Shown: positions 37,122 to 48,777, counted from the stretch's first letter. The stretch is 64,000 nt of DNA from Phoebastria nigripes (GCA_035582835.1 JAYKAV010000002.1:1-64000); one strand, 5' to 3'. The notes: generated by a model not told the origin, from the sequence alone. Numbers and translations are program-made.

Positions 37122-37386
37122 TCATGGAATCACAGAATGGCTGAGGCCATAAGGAACCTCCTGAGGTCATCTCGGTCAACCCACCTGCTCAAAGCAGGGT
37201 CATCTAGAGCCAGTTGCTCAGCACCACATCCAGATAGTTTTTGAAGATCTCCAAGGACAAAAACTCCACAACCTCCCTGGGCAACCTGTGCCAGTGCTAG
37301 GTCACCCTCACAGTAAAAAAGTGTTTCCTGATGTTCAGATGGAATCTACTGTGTTTCAGTTTGTGCCTATTGCCTCTGGTCCTCTC
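37122..37386 (-). mobile_element. Antisense CR1 3' end, adjoining the microsatellite
   Basis: Plus-strand ATGGAATCACAGAATGGC is the reverse complement of a CR1 tail. It is followed by antisense 3'UTR and ORF2 C-terminus, including GGTGACC / CAGGTTGCCCAGGGAGGTTG-like signal and the TTTCCTGATGTTCAGATGG region. It is more diverged than the other copies and 5'-truncated near 37386. The polypyrimidine tract starts directly at the tail. Confidence 0.85.
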
Positions 37387-40300
37387 TTTCTCTCCCCCCC
37401 ACCCCGCTTCCTTCCCTTCTTTTTTTCTCAGTCTTCCTCTCTCTTGCTTATTTGGACTTTCTGATTTTTTTTTTTTAAGCTTTTTTCAGAATAATTTCAC
37501 TGTCTTTGGTTAACTATTAAAGCTTTTAGTCGATTTTGATAACTTTCTGGAAAAACACACAGTGAAAATGTACTCATGATCAGTGCCATCATCTCCATCA
37601 TATCATCATCACCATGAGAGAGGGAGATTCTGAAGAATGAGAGCATTGTGTCACAAAATATTTAGTTCATGCACTGTGATGACCAAAATACTTTACTCAA
37701 AATTGCAAAATCACACATTCCCCTAAATGTAACTTGGACCATCCTTGTGTATAGTTACTGCTTTTTACAGCACCCTCCTGGGAGGGAAAAGAGATTCATT
37801 TGTGCTCAAGAAACCAAACTTCCTGGCTCCAGAGTGAGTACTGTCACCCTAAAGGTATTATATAAAAGCTAGATGGTGGCCCAACCAACTCATCTAGCTG
37901 TGCTTTAAAACAAGGGCAAAATTTACTGCCTATAGAAGGCTCTAGGCTGCAAATCCTAATAAAACCTTAGTCAGGATTTCAGGTACTTACTTTCCAGTAC
38001 TTTAGGTGGAAAATTTATACTGAAAATATGTTCATCCCTGTTCTAGAAAAGCAGAAGGGTCCTATGCCACAGTTTCTCCCCTGTGCATATTTGCGGAAGT
38101 GTAACAAAAACCTAGGGACAATGAAAAGTTCTACTTGAGTCCAATGTTACTGGTCAATAATACACGAGGTCTTCTTGATCTGTTTGATTTAAATACATTT
38201 CAGAATGTTGAGGATTTTTTTATTGAATACACATTTACTGTATTTATTATCAATATTGCACTCTTTTACAGGTTTTTAATCGTTTTGACAGATGGGTGAA
38301 TGTTGTCTATTTTTACAGCCATCATTTCTTTTTAATAATCATTACTGCTTACATTATTTAACCAAGCTTTAATTGTTTCACATTGTTAGTGGGCACCAGG
38401 GGATAACCTGTACTTCCTGTTATTTTTCTTTCTTGTAATAGAGTATTAACATTTTTAGGCTACTTACGTATTTACATACTTGCTATGCTGTTTTTAAAGG
38501 AAATTACTGAGAGAACTCCAGTAGACTCCCTCACTGCAAATATCATTCTACTTTCCCNGTGAATCAATCTCCCTTGAATAAATCAGGAACTCTTGTCTGA
38601 ACTTCCTGCATTACCCAGTCTCGAAAGAATACTTAGACCTAATTCTTGTTTGTTTCTCAAATATTCATCCTGGGACCATATTTTCGAAAGGGAGCTACCA
38701 TGTTACATTCTTTTTTAATTGTAGTTTGCTTTTGAAATTAATCATAAGGAAAATAATATTTTACCAGTAGAGGGAGATATAATACTAGCAAAATATTTTT
38801 CTTTTACATGATTTATTACATGCTGGAGGAAGATTTTTTTTATTAGGATTTCTTTGTGATAATTTACCACAGCTAGACAAATATTTCCAGGACATAAGCA
38901 TCCAAATGGCAATGCTATTGGAATATTTATAGCCCAAAGTATTTCCTGGAGACTAACTGAAATGGCTTATAACAACAAATATTTCATCAGATCTACTGGG
39001 ATCAAGATTAGATCCTTTGTCACTAATTTCCTGCATGCATTAAATTAACAGGTAGTGCATATACAAGCCACATGAAGTAGTCCATATAGTTTCAGAATAT
39101 GAGCTTGGAAAACTTTTTATTCCAGTGAAATCATACCAACCTTATTTTCCACTGCACTTAGGAAATGACATTACAGTATTTGTAGTTTTTATAGGTTGAG
39201 CAGAGGCTCTGCCTTTCAACAAAGTGAGATAGGCATGTCCAGAAAAAAACCATCAAGCTCACACTCCCGCAAAACTCCAGATGAGCTATGTTGCCCCCAA
39301 AGGTTTTTGTTTACTCCTATTAATTAGGGAGTGAAACAGTTTCTTGACTCCTAATTTAGAGTACCTTTGTAATCTAACATTTTGTGGCTCTTAATATTTC
39401 TGTTCCTTTCCCTCCCCACCTTTCTTTATTTTAGCTTGTTAATTTGCTATATCTCTGCAACAGACTCTCTCTTCTGCAATAAATGACATCACACAACCTC
39501 AGGAACAATAAGGACACAAATGACATCCCNAATAATTGCTGTAAAAATACAAACCAGCAACATAACCTTTAAGTAGAAAATAGATTACACTCACTAATGT
39601 GTTCAAGTACAATCTTACCGTTTACAGCACTAGAAGGGCTACATAAATATTCTCATGGGACAATATTTAAAGGCTTAGATTGTGTGCTCCATGGACTGCC
39701 ATATGGATTTCAAATGAACTCTTTATGCAAATACAGTAGCTCTGGCACCATTATTTATTGTCTCTCTTCTCTCCCTTCTCCCCCTCTCCCTAAAATAATG
39801 TATGTTATTTAAATGATATCAGAAGAGCAAAGACTTAGAGGAATTTTATTTACAATTTTTTAATGAGAACTTCTCTAAAAATTAGCATAACAACAACAGC
39901 AGTGTTACCATTACTATTCTTTCTATACTATTTATGAAAAAAAAAACTTCCAAAAACAGAGAAAGATAATTTACCATCTTCACTAACTTATACATATCAG
40001 CATGTCACATATAACTTCTTTGTTCTTCATGTCATCCTATTCTTGTCCAGTCTTTTCTGCTATTAGGTATTTAAATTGATATGGCTTTAAATTCTGTATA
40101 TATGTATGTTTGTTTGTTTGTTTGTTTGTTTGTTTTTCCAATGGGAATTCTGCAATTATGTCTGCAGAATCCTTATAATATGACAGCAAAGCCATCCATA
40201 TGGTGGCATACAGATTAAAAGAAACTGTTTACCTCTGTGAGCTTTCAACTTTAAAGGCGTCTTGCTTTATCTGAAACAAACTTTTCTCTATTAGCTAGTA

Positions 40301-42529
40301 GCTGATACAAATTGTTGTTTTACAATCTATGCTTCCTGGAATAGAGAAGCTTACTTTGGGTAGCTGTTTTCACTTTTAAATCAACATGGAATTTCAAAAG
40401 CAGCAGAACTGATGGATTTTTCAATAATTTGGCATGTTACCCTGTCTAGTCTTCTCTGTTAGTACCGCAGGGAGAAGTAGAAGATAAAATTAAAAGCGAT
40501 GTACAATGTCTTATGGGATTCAGTTTTTTAAAAAAGATTATTAGATAACAGCAACAGCAAAAAATACTTCTGACAGTGCAATTTTTTATGTGGGCTATTC
40601 TCATCTTGATATCAATATAACAGTTTGAAACATTATTTTGAGTACACTTAAGTAAATACTTTCTGGAGCTTGGAGGCAAAACTAAAATATTGCCTAAATT
40701 ATTCCTGCTACCAAGGATGTTCACAATAAGATAAATTATATAATCAGAGATGTACATTAGAAAAGCCCATTAACTAAAATAAGACTTTGTATAATTCTGC
40801 TATATAACATAAATTAACATATATTTGATTTGTTTGTACTGTTTATCTATCACTGACAAACAGATTACACAAAAATACTGTTCACTTAGCAGCTGATTTG
40901 ATTAAAACTGCAAATACTGCATCTAAGTGTTGCTGAAGAGTAACCTTTGTTGCTTAGTAACACCACATAAAATCCAAGTAATGACATAGAAAGCTAGAAT
41001 CCTGCTGACTATTAATCACTGAATTTGCTATGCTTATGAAGATTTTGCTTAGTTTGGTTTAGTATATTTTACTAGTTTTAATATTTTCTCATAAAATTTG
41101 CCATCAGCATTATCACAGTCATTTTTACATTAATCTGCATATATTATTATTAGATCTTGTATAATAGAGCACAGCACATTTTTATTAACATATGAAAAAC
41201 AGCATTCTGGTATATAATAAAAATGGAAAGTAGAGAGATTTATTTTCCTACACAGAATATGGAAAAGAGAATTTTTTTTATCAAACACAAAGATCCTTAT
41301 TAGGGACTGATAGGTAAAAAAGGTTGTGCTTCTGGTACCATGGTTTTATTTGCAATTAGATCAACATCTGGCACTGAAAATTTAACATACTGAAATTTGG
41401 TTGTCCAGTGTTGTATTCTTTATCAGAAGCTGCCCTGTAAAGGTAAAAATCTTATATGGGATTTTGAAATTAGGATTTGCAAGGAATTAGAATTATTTAC
41501 ATGGTGGCTTTAAAAATAGATCCCTCACTCGTTATCTCCTGATATTTCTTGCTAACTTATTAGGTTTTCAGCAATTATATTAGAGACCTGAGGGACTTTG
41601 GTTTTTCATCTGACTAAGCAACCTGGGACTACATCAAAAGACCCAATTTCTTTCAGATATTGGAAATTAAAATGTAACAGAAGGCTAACTTCAGGTGGAA
41701 AATGCATCACCATTCAGTTAATCTAACTGTATGGAAAAGATATTTGAGAACCATAACCCTTTCCCCTTAGGAATAAATAGTTATGGCATTGTGAAAGAGC
41801 ATAAACTTAAATTAAGATAGTGCAGTCATACACTGATACATGACTTGCGAATTCAATTGTAAATACCTGTTTTCTGGAGTTTCTAACTTGGTCATAAAAC
41901 TTTGCTCAGGGCTAAACAGTGTTTCACAAGGTATACATTTACACAATAAGCTGTTGGGGTTTTGTTTGAAAAAAGGGCATACAGAAGAACCAGTACTATT
42001 CTTTGTGACTAAAATGCTGACTGAACATAGTTTGACTGTGACTCAAAACTATATATACAAAGATTTCCTAATATTTTTGTCATATTGGACAAGGAAAACA
42101 AACAGGATACCCACCGGGACTGGTGATATACAATGATAATATGCAAACTGAAAACACTGCATCTAAAATCAAAACAATGTGTTTATGACAGAAAAGCAGG
42201 ATAATCTCCTTTAGAGAACTCCGGAGAACCAATAGATGAAATGCATCACACGGTATGTGAATAAGTATGAAAAGTGATTGACAAATACTGATATTTACAA
42301 AGAGGACAAAAATTGATCTATATTCCTCTGAATTTTTTTGTACTTAAATTATGCACGTTTTTAGAACAAATATTTAAGGAAAAATTATTAAAGCCTCAAG
42401 GAATTAAATAAACATATGATGTGAGCTTACACAAGAGTATACAGTGTCAGATGACAATAGCTGTTTTGTTCTATTGAAGAGAAAATATTAGACGGTGGAG
42501 GAGTTATAATTGGAATTTATTGAGGATTG
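37387..42529. other. Long unassigned AT-rich interval
   Basis: No supported gene or transposon is seen. It contains a pyrimidine-rich continuation (37387-37470), a (TTTG)n run at 40104-40137 and single ambiguous bases near 38557 and 39530. Open frames are at most 103 codons, AT-biased and without motifs. Confidence 0.5.
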
Positions 42530-43025
42530 GGAGCAGTCTCAGTACCTCAATCTTCAATTCTGACCTTGGCTCAAAAGTTGAAGTGAGGTAATGAAATTAG
42601 ATGATATCACAAAGTTGGCAGTCATTTTGAATAGAGGGGAGCAGTGAAATATTACACATAAATAAATGAATAGCCTTAGGGAGTGAAGTAATAGGATGAG
42701 GGGGAATTTATGAGAACAAAGTGAAAGTCCATTCATTTAGAGACTCAGAACAAGAATCTGTAGTACAGTCTCGGACCTGGAAACAAGCTGGAATTTTCTC
42801 AGCTGAAAACAAGAAATGAATGGAAAAAACAGGATTTGTATATTTATAAAGTATATTTATAAGGATGATAGTAAATCAATAATGGAATAAAACTGTGAAA
42901 AGGGCAACTGTGGTTCCCTGAATCAGTAAGCAAGATGCTTCCAGCTAAGCAGAAGACTTAGTACCTTTGTGCAAGACATCAGTGAGACCTCATTTAGAGT
43001 CATTGTACAGATTTAGTTACCCAAG
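42530..43025 (+). mobile_element. Ancient CR1-like LINE fossil, target of the provirus
   Basis: Weak but ordered resemblance to the end of a CR1-type ORF2 is visible: GATATCACAAAGTTGGCAGT (the DDTKLGG region after the RT motif C), AAAGTGAAAGTCCATTCATT (the KCKVxHLG region), and near the end GTGAGACCTCATTTAGAGT (the VRPHLEY region). Stops and indels are frequent. The left target duplication of the provirus (CCAAG, 43021-43025) lies at its right edge. I cannot follow it convincingly beyond the right flank at 49558. Confidence 0.5.
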
Positions 43026-43584
43026 TGTCGTGGTTTAACCCCAGTCGACAACCAAGCACCACACAGCTGCTCGCTCATCCTCCTTCCCCGGTGGGGTGGG
43101 GGAGAGAATCTGAAGAGCAAAAGGAAGAAAACTCGAGGGTTGAGATACGAACAGTTTAATGACTGGAGGGGCGGGGAGGGGGGGAAATCATAATGAAAAG
43201 GAAAACAGCAAGAGTGAGAGAGAGGAACAAAACCCAGGAAAGACAAGTGATGCAACCATTCACCACCCGCTGACCAATGCCCAACCACTCCCTGAGCAGC
43301 AATCACTGCTCCCCTGCCAACTTCCCCCACTTTACGTACTGAGCGTGACGTCATATGGTATGGAATACCCCGTTGGCCAGTTTGGATCAGCTGTCTTGGC
43401 TGTGCCTCCTCCCAAGTTCTTGGGCAGAGCATGGGAAGCTGAGAAGTCCTTGACCAGTGTAAACATTACTTAGCAACAACTACAACTTCAGTGTGTTATC
43501 AACATTCTCATCCTAAATCCAAAACACAGCACTATACCAACTACTAGGAAGAAAATTAACTCTATCCCAGACGAAACCAGGACA
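43026..43584 (-). repeat. 3' LTR of the provirus
   Basis: Its 559 bp begin (plus strand) TGTCGTGGTTTAACC and end AAACCAGGACA. A CRE-type palindrome TGACGTCA (43346-43353) lies next to the decayed TATA region (TTTACGTACT, 43331-43340, mutated relative to the 5' LTR). Instead of the (TAA)n run of the 5' LTR it has a G-rich segment around 43163-43185. In the sense direction a purine-rich stretch, the likely polypurine tract (AATAAAGGGTGGA), precedes it at about 43588-43600. Confidence 0.92.
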
Positions 43585-43989
43585 GTATCCACCCTTTATT
43601 CTATACCATCCACGTCATGCCCAGGTCTCACATTTTCCAATACATTCCAATGAATCACCACAACTTTTCCTGTCTTTTGATATATACACACAGATATCAT
43701 TCCATTAGACTATGGGCTATCCCTTTAAAATGTCCATTGAGTTCATTTAGTCCATGACTTTTGGCTCCATCTGTCACAACAGTCCTTCAGGGCAGGAGAG
43801 ATGGTGTGTGGTGTCGGATTGTTGCATGCTGAAGCCAGTTCTGGTTCCNTCACCGCTGCACTTTGCTCGGTTTCATTAAAGTTCATTCTTCATTAATCTG
43901 AGTGATTCTTACTGCAATACCATGATATGGCATACAGCAACCATAGAAGTGATGACATACAGAATTATATAGCAACTAACATCATACAG

Positions 43990-44900
43990 TTCAGTTCATT
44001 GGCTATTTTCACCCAAAATCAAATGTCCTTGAGATACGTATCGGACTTCCCCATCCTTTCGCATCACCCACCAAGTGCATCCAGGTCCTTGAGCAAAAGC
44101 AATCCCACGAACAGGTTTGCCTTTGCCCGAGGCAGAAGTAACCCAGACTGTCTTCCCCAGCATATTTTTCATGTGCACTCCAGGGACTTTATCCCCCTCT
44201 ACAGTACGTAAATGTTTTGATTGAGCAGGGCCAGCTCGATTGAAAGATCCCCTGGTGTTGACTAGCCAGGTGGCTTTTGCTAAATGTGTATCCTAATGCT
44301 TGAATGTCCCACCACCCATTGCTCNCANNGTAGTCTTTAACAGTCCATTGTATCATTCTATTTCCTGGAGGCTGGTGCATGATAGGGGATGTGATACACC
44401 CACTCAATGCCATGCTCTTTGGCCCAGGTGTCTATGAGGGTGTTTCGGAAATGATTCCCGTTGTCTGACTCAATTCTTTCTGGGGTGCCATGGCACCATA
44501 GCACTTGCTTTTCAAGGCCTAGGATAGTGTTCCAGGTGGTGGCATGGGGCATGGGATATGTTTCCAGCCATCCGGTGGTTGCTTCCACCGTTATAAGCAC
44601 ATAGTGCTTGCCTTGGTTGGTTTGTGGGAGTGTGATATAATCAATCTGCCAGGCCTCTCCATATTTATATTTCACCCATCCTCCTCCATACCAAAGAAGC
44701 TTTACTCACTTGGCTTGCTTGATGGCAGCGCATGTTTCACATTCATGGATAACCTGTGCAATAGNGTCCATGGTCAAGTCCACCCCTCGATCACGAGCCC
44801 ATCTATATGTTGCATCTCTTCCTTGATGGCCTGAGGTGTCATGGGCCCACCGAGCTATAAATAATTCACCCTTATGTTGCCAGTCCAGATCCACCTGAGC
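43990..44900 (-). pseudogene. ERV pol: integrase
   Basis: Three parts are recognisable on the minus strand. The N-terminal zinc-binding HHCC module lies at about 44706-44850 (His residues in WAHDTSGHQ, Cys residues in HECETCAA). The catalytic core lies in a 105-codon frame at 44358-44675 with the first Asp in WQIDYITL and the second in IESDNGNHF. That frame stops immediately before the third catalytic residue (Glu) expected about 35 residues later, so the core is broken by an indel or stop. The C-terminal DNA-binding part is at 43996-44178 (KNMLGKTVWVTSASGKGK, CTWWVMRKDGEV). Ambiguous bases at 44326-44330 and 44906-44934 add uncertainty. Integrase inserts proviral DNA; this copy cannot. Confidence 0.88.
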
Positions 44901-44959
44901 CACTTNNATNTTAGCAGCCTGNTCCACCTGCTGNTTGTTTTGATGTTCTTCAGTGGCCC

Positions 44960-45724
44960 GACTCTTGGGTACGTGAGCATCTACGTGACGCACTTTTACA
45001 ACCAGGTTCTCTACCCGGGCAGCGATATCTTGCCACAATGTGGCAGCCCAGATAGGTTTACTCTGCGCTGCCAGTTGTTCTGCTTCCATTGCTGCAACCA
45101 CCCCCACAGGGCATTTGCCACCATCCATGAGTCAGTCTAGAGATAAAGTACTGGCCATTTTTCTCATTCAGCAATATCCAAAGCCAGCTGGATGGCTTTC
45201 ACCTCTGCAAACTGACTCAAGTCACCTTCTCCTTCGGCAGTTTCTGCGACTTGTCGTATAGGACTCCACACAGCAGCCTTCCACCTCCAATGCTTTCCCA
45301 CAAGACGACAGGACCCATCAGTGAACAGGGCATATTGCTTCTCATTTTCTGGTAGTTTATTATACAGTGGGGCCTCCTCAGCACGCATCACCTCCTCCTC
45401 TGGGGACATTCCGAAATCTTTGCCTTCTGACCAGTTCGTGATCACTTCCAAGATTCCTGGGCCACTGGGGTTTCCTATTCAAGCCTGTTGTGTGATCAGT
45501 GCGACCCACTTACTCCACGTAGCATCAGTTGCATGATGTGTGGAGGGGACCCTCCCTTTGAACATCCAACCCAGCACTGGCAGTCGGGGTGCCAGGAGGA
45601 GCTGTGCTTCAGTACCAACCACTTCTGAAGCAGCTCGAACTCCTTCATATGCTGCCAATATCTCTTTCTCAGTTGGGCTTACAATAAAACTGTAATTTGG
45701 AATATGCATTCTCCAAAAATCCAC
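44960..45724 (-). pseudogene. ERV pol: RT connection and RNase H
   Basis: A frame at 45479-45724 continues the RT connection (FWRMHIPNYSFIVSP, KEILAAYEGVRAASEV). The frame at 45164-45451 holds the RNase H start (YALFTDGSC with the first catalytic Asp; FAEVKAIQLALD with the catalytic Glu). The part up to about 44960 carries VRHVDAHVPKS, the C-terminal RNase H region. The reading is split by stops at about 45726, 45452 and 45160. The order RT, RNase H, integrase is that of vertebrate retroviral pol. Confidence 0.85.
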
Positions 45725-45729
45725 AACGC

Positions 45730-46653
45730 CTAAGAAGCTTGTGTTTCTTTTTTACTAGTTGGTGGGGACATGGCTGTTATTTTGTTGATCACATCCATTG
45801 GGATGTGACGATGTCCATCTTGGCATTTTATTCCTAAAAACTGGATCTCCTGTGCAGGTCCCTTGACCTTACTTTGTTTTATGGCAAAACCGACCTTCAG
45901 AAGGATTTGGACTATTTTCTTCCCTTTCTCAAAAACTTCTTCTGCTGTATTGCCCCATACGGTGATGTTATCAATATATTGCCAATGTTCTGGANCTTCA
46001 CCCTGTTCCAGTGTGATGTGGATCAGTCCATGGCAAATGGTGGGGCTGTGTTTCCACCCCTGGGGCAGTCGATTCCAGGTGTACTGGATGACCCTCCATG
46101 TGAAAGCAAACTGTGGCCTGCACTCTGCTGCCAAAGGGATTGAGAAAAATGCATTAGCGATATCAGTGGTGGCATACCACTTGGCTGCCTTTGACTCCAG
46201 TTCATATTGAAGTTCTAGCATGTCCGGCACGGCAGCACTCAATGGCGGNGTGACTTCGTTCAGGCCACNATAGTCTACTGTTAGTCTCCACTCTCCATTA
46301 GACTTTCGCACTGGCCATATGGGACTGTTAAAGGGTGAGCGAGTCTTACTCATCACTCCTTGGCTCTCCAGTCGACAAATCAGCTTATGGATGGGAATCA
46401 GGGAGTCTCGGTTGGTGCGATATTGCTGCCGTTGCACTGTTGTGGTAGCGATCGGCACCTGTTGTTCTTTGACCCTCTGCAACCCCACAACAGAAGGGTC
46501 TTCCGAAAGACCAGGCAAGGTGGACAGCTCTTTAATTTCCTCCATCTCCAAGGCAGCTATACCAAAAGCCCAGTGGTACCCTTTTGGGTCCTTGAAATAC
46601 CCTCTCCTGAGGTAGTCTATGCCAAGGATGCACAGAGCCTCTGGNCCAGTCAC
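45730..46653 (-). pseudogene. ERV pol: reverse transcriptase (307-codon frame)
   Basis: This is the longest intact frame of the provirus. It starts with the end of the protease (ALCILGIDYLRRGYF) and runs into RT: SPFNSPIWPVRKSNGEWRLT, the palm Asp in YATTDIANAFF, LPQGWKHSPTICHGL, and the active-site box near plus 45964-45978, which reads YIDN. The second Asp of the usual YxDD box is Asn, so this copy could not polymerise even if expressed. The region QEIQFLGIKCQDGHRHI and VINKITAMSPP follows, after which the frame ends by a stop within the connection. Two ambiguous bases lie in the palm. The style matches class III ERV RTs. Confidence 0.92.
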
Positions 46654-46654
46654 A

Positions 46655-46900
46655 ATGGGGTGCTTTTACCACTCATTCCTGGTTAGGCTCACTTTGGCCT
46701 CCAATACAGTCAGCTCTTGGGACCCCCCTGTCACTCCAGAAATACAAATGGGTTCTCTTCCTTCATAGGTTGATGGCATCAGGGTACACTGTGCACCAGT
46801 GTCTACGAGAGCCTTATACTCCTGTGGGTCTGATGTGCCAGGCCATCGAATCCCTGGCTGGACGCAGGGCCCCTCTAGTCCGGGTCATAGTATTCATTAC
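46655..46900 (-). pseudogene. ERV aspartic protease
   Basis: Minus-strand codons include KALVDTGAQCTLMPS with the DTGA active-site motif at plus 46792-46803, then ICISGVTGGSQELTV and, across an in-frame stop at about 46664, the ILGIDYL motif that closes retroviral proteases. In the living virus this enzyme matures Gag and Pol. The in-frame stop separates it from RT. Confidence 0.85.
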
Positions 46901-47995
46901 TCACTTCTTGTAAATATGAGTCAGAAGTCCCTTCATTAAGATCAGAAGTAAGATCAGCCCTTCTACTCTGTCTGGGGAACTGCCCACTGGAAACAGGAGC
47001 AGCAATTTTCCTGGGAGAACCCCCTTGTGTGACGGTTTTTCCCTTGCAGCTCATGTACCTGTGCCTCTAGGGTCAAGGTAGATTTTCCATCTCACTTCCT
47101 CATGTCCTCTCCATGGTCACGCAGGTGAAACCACAGGTTGGCCCGTGGTGTGTATCCACTATATCTTCTCTCTTGAGCAGAGGGATGTTTACTCCTAATG
47201 GCTGAGATACTGGTCCGCACAAGTGGAGATTAAGGAATATCATCTTTGAGTTGCTGGAACTCCTGGGACAGTTTCTCATCAGCCAAGACAAGGGAGGAAG
47301 AGAGACTGTCTTTGTATTCCTGGAGTCGGCCAACTGCTTCATCCACCATTGGTGCCTGTCCCTCTTTCCATGTCAGTATTGCCAACAAGTTGGCATACAA
47401 CAATGGTGTGCTAAGTACCAACTTCCACTACATGTGTTGGGTGCACTTGACTTCATCTGGATCTTTGGATAACTGCTCGTTGTCCAGGTCACTATAAACC
47501 ACCTCCAGCATAGTTAATTCCCTCAGGTACTGGATACCTCTCTCCATGGTCGTCCACTTGCGTGGGTGATATATAACATCTTCCTTGAGGGGATACCTTT
47601 CCTTCATACCTGACAGGAGTCACCTCCAGAGGCTGAGGGCTTGTACCCCTTTTCCAATTGCTTTGTCAATGCCCCCTTCCCTAGAAAGGGATCCCTGCTG
47701 CTTGGCTTCCTTACCCTCTGATTCCAGGCTACTGGCCCCATTATGCCAGCATTGGAGCAGCCAGGTGACAATGTATTCACCTCGACGATGACTGAAATCT
47801 TTTCACATATCTCACAGCTCACTTAGGGATAGGGATTGGGTGGTTTCCGTCTCATTTACGAGTTCTTCCTCTCCCTCCTCCTCTTCTCATGATGGCCCTG
47901 CTTTTTCATCATCCCTTACTAAATGAGCTGACTTCCGTTTCCAAGATTTCTTCTTGCGTATAGGGGCGACTGATACCGGCACAGGTTGGTTCCCT

Positions 47996-48042
47996 GGTTA
48001 CTCCAACCCCCTGCAGTGCCTGTCGCAGGGGTTGGAGTAACC
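47996..48042. repeat. Perfect 15-bp inverted repeat (hairpin) in the gag region
   Basis: GGTTACTCCAACCCC (47996-48010) is exactly complementary to GGGGTTGGAGTAACC (48028-48042) across a 17-base loop. The right arm also belongs to the imperfect tandem repeat of 48011-48110. Confidence 0.95.
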
Positions 48043-48110
48043 TGCCACCGGGGTTGCAGTAGCCTCAGTGCCTGTCACCGGGGTTGGAGTAGCTGCAGTG
48101 TCTGTCATTT
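48011..48110. repeat. Imperfect tandem repeat within gag
   Basis: About three units of 30 bp or so share CAGTG(C/T)CTGTC followed by (A)CCGGGGTTGGAGTA-type sequence. On the minus strand they encode a Thr/Pro/Ala/Val-rich stretch (TPVTGTEATATPVAG). Confidence 0.85.
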
Positions 48111-48240
48111 TGTCATCAGATCCAGAGACCTTCTCTTCCCCTTGAAGGAACTGAATAGTGTTGAAAAGGGCTCGGTGGGCATGGGCCAGGCCCCAGCACA
48201 TTGCAGTGATTGGTGTCTCCCTACAATTGCCTGGGTGACA

Positions 48241-48777
48241 TCATACTTTTTCCAAATATTCTATTAATTTTTCAGGATTTTGCACTTGTTCCGCGGTGAA
48301 GTTCCAAAACACTGGAGGTGCCCACTGTCCTAGGCATTTGCCCATGCTATCCCACACACCCTGCCCCTCATAACTATCCAGTCTTGGGGCAGATCTCTGG
48401 ATGTTATTCTTAAATTTCTTATTAACCTTGGACAAAACTGAAACAATATTCCCAAGAAATACCAATAGGTGTATCTTAACTACCCAAGGATGTTCAAGAT
48501 ATTGAAAATTTATTGTAATGAAGGAGGAAACATCATAGAAGAAGGTAGTAAAGGTGCCATTCTGTATTTCCTCCATAAAAAACCTCTCAGAGGAAGAGGT
48601 ATAATTGCTAATTGTCTCCATGAGGTGGTACCCAAAGTACAGTAATGGCTTCAGTACAAAGCTCAAATACCAGATTACACTCAAGACCAGTGTTTTAATA
48701 ATAAATCTCCCCAGCAAAACATCACTAATCATTGCAGAGCACAGCAAACTGCAAAAACCAACACCAATCTTTAACAT
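48241..48777 (-). CDS. Unassigned 178-codon hydrophobic frame upstream of gag
   Basis: The frame starts with ATG about 160 bp after the primer-binding site and ends at TGA at its left end. It is unbroken, unlike the gag pieces that follow. Hydrophobic stretches lie at about residues 4-22, 25-50 and 99-115. Between the second and third lie two N-glycosylation-type sequons (N58-Y-T and N73-G-T). The C-terminal third is polar and ends EQVQNPEKLIEYLEKV. It could be the N-terminal part of gag, a membrane-directed leader ahead of gag, or an acquired frame. I do not recognise a family and assign no function. The position in the 5' part of the virus and the intact frame are direct observations; membrane topology is inference. 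Confidence 0.55.
   Translation of the reverse strand: MLKIGVGFCSLLCSAMISDVLLGRFIIKTLVLSVIWYLSFVLKPLLYFGYHLMETISNYTSSSERFFMEEIQNGTFTTFFYDVSSFITINFQYLEHPWVVKIHLLVFLGNIVSVLSKVNKKFKNNIQRSAPRLDSYEGQGVWDSMGKCLGQWAPPVFWNFTAEQVQNPEKLIEYLEKV

Larger units (their letters stand above)
46900..48240 (-). pseudogene. ERV gag region, multiply frameshifted
   Basis: The position between the upstream hydrophobic frame and protease identifies this as gag. Open pieces of 60-80 codons occur at 47998-48201, 47604-47822 and 47230-47421 in different frames. The last is helix-like and charged (GRLQEYKDSLSSSLVLADEKLSQEF). The first has a Thr/Pro/Ala repeat encoded by a small tandem repeat at 48011-48110. I see no CCHC zinc knuckle, though the frames are too broken to be sure it never existed. 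Structural domains cannot be assigned from the sequence alone. Confidence 0.65.

Noticed and set aside
36748..37179. Long Lys/Arg/Glu/Gly-rich frame (minus) and Ser/Pro/Leu-rich frames (plus)
   Set aside because: These are translations of the polypyrimidine microsatellite. The strand bias alone removes stop codons.
44544..46686. Plus-strand frames of 70-115 codons across the provirus
   Set aside because: They are antisense shadows of pol on the minus strand.
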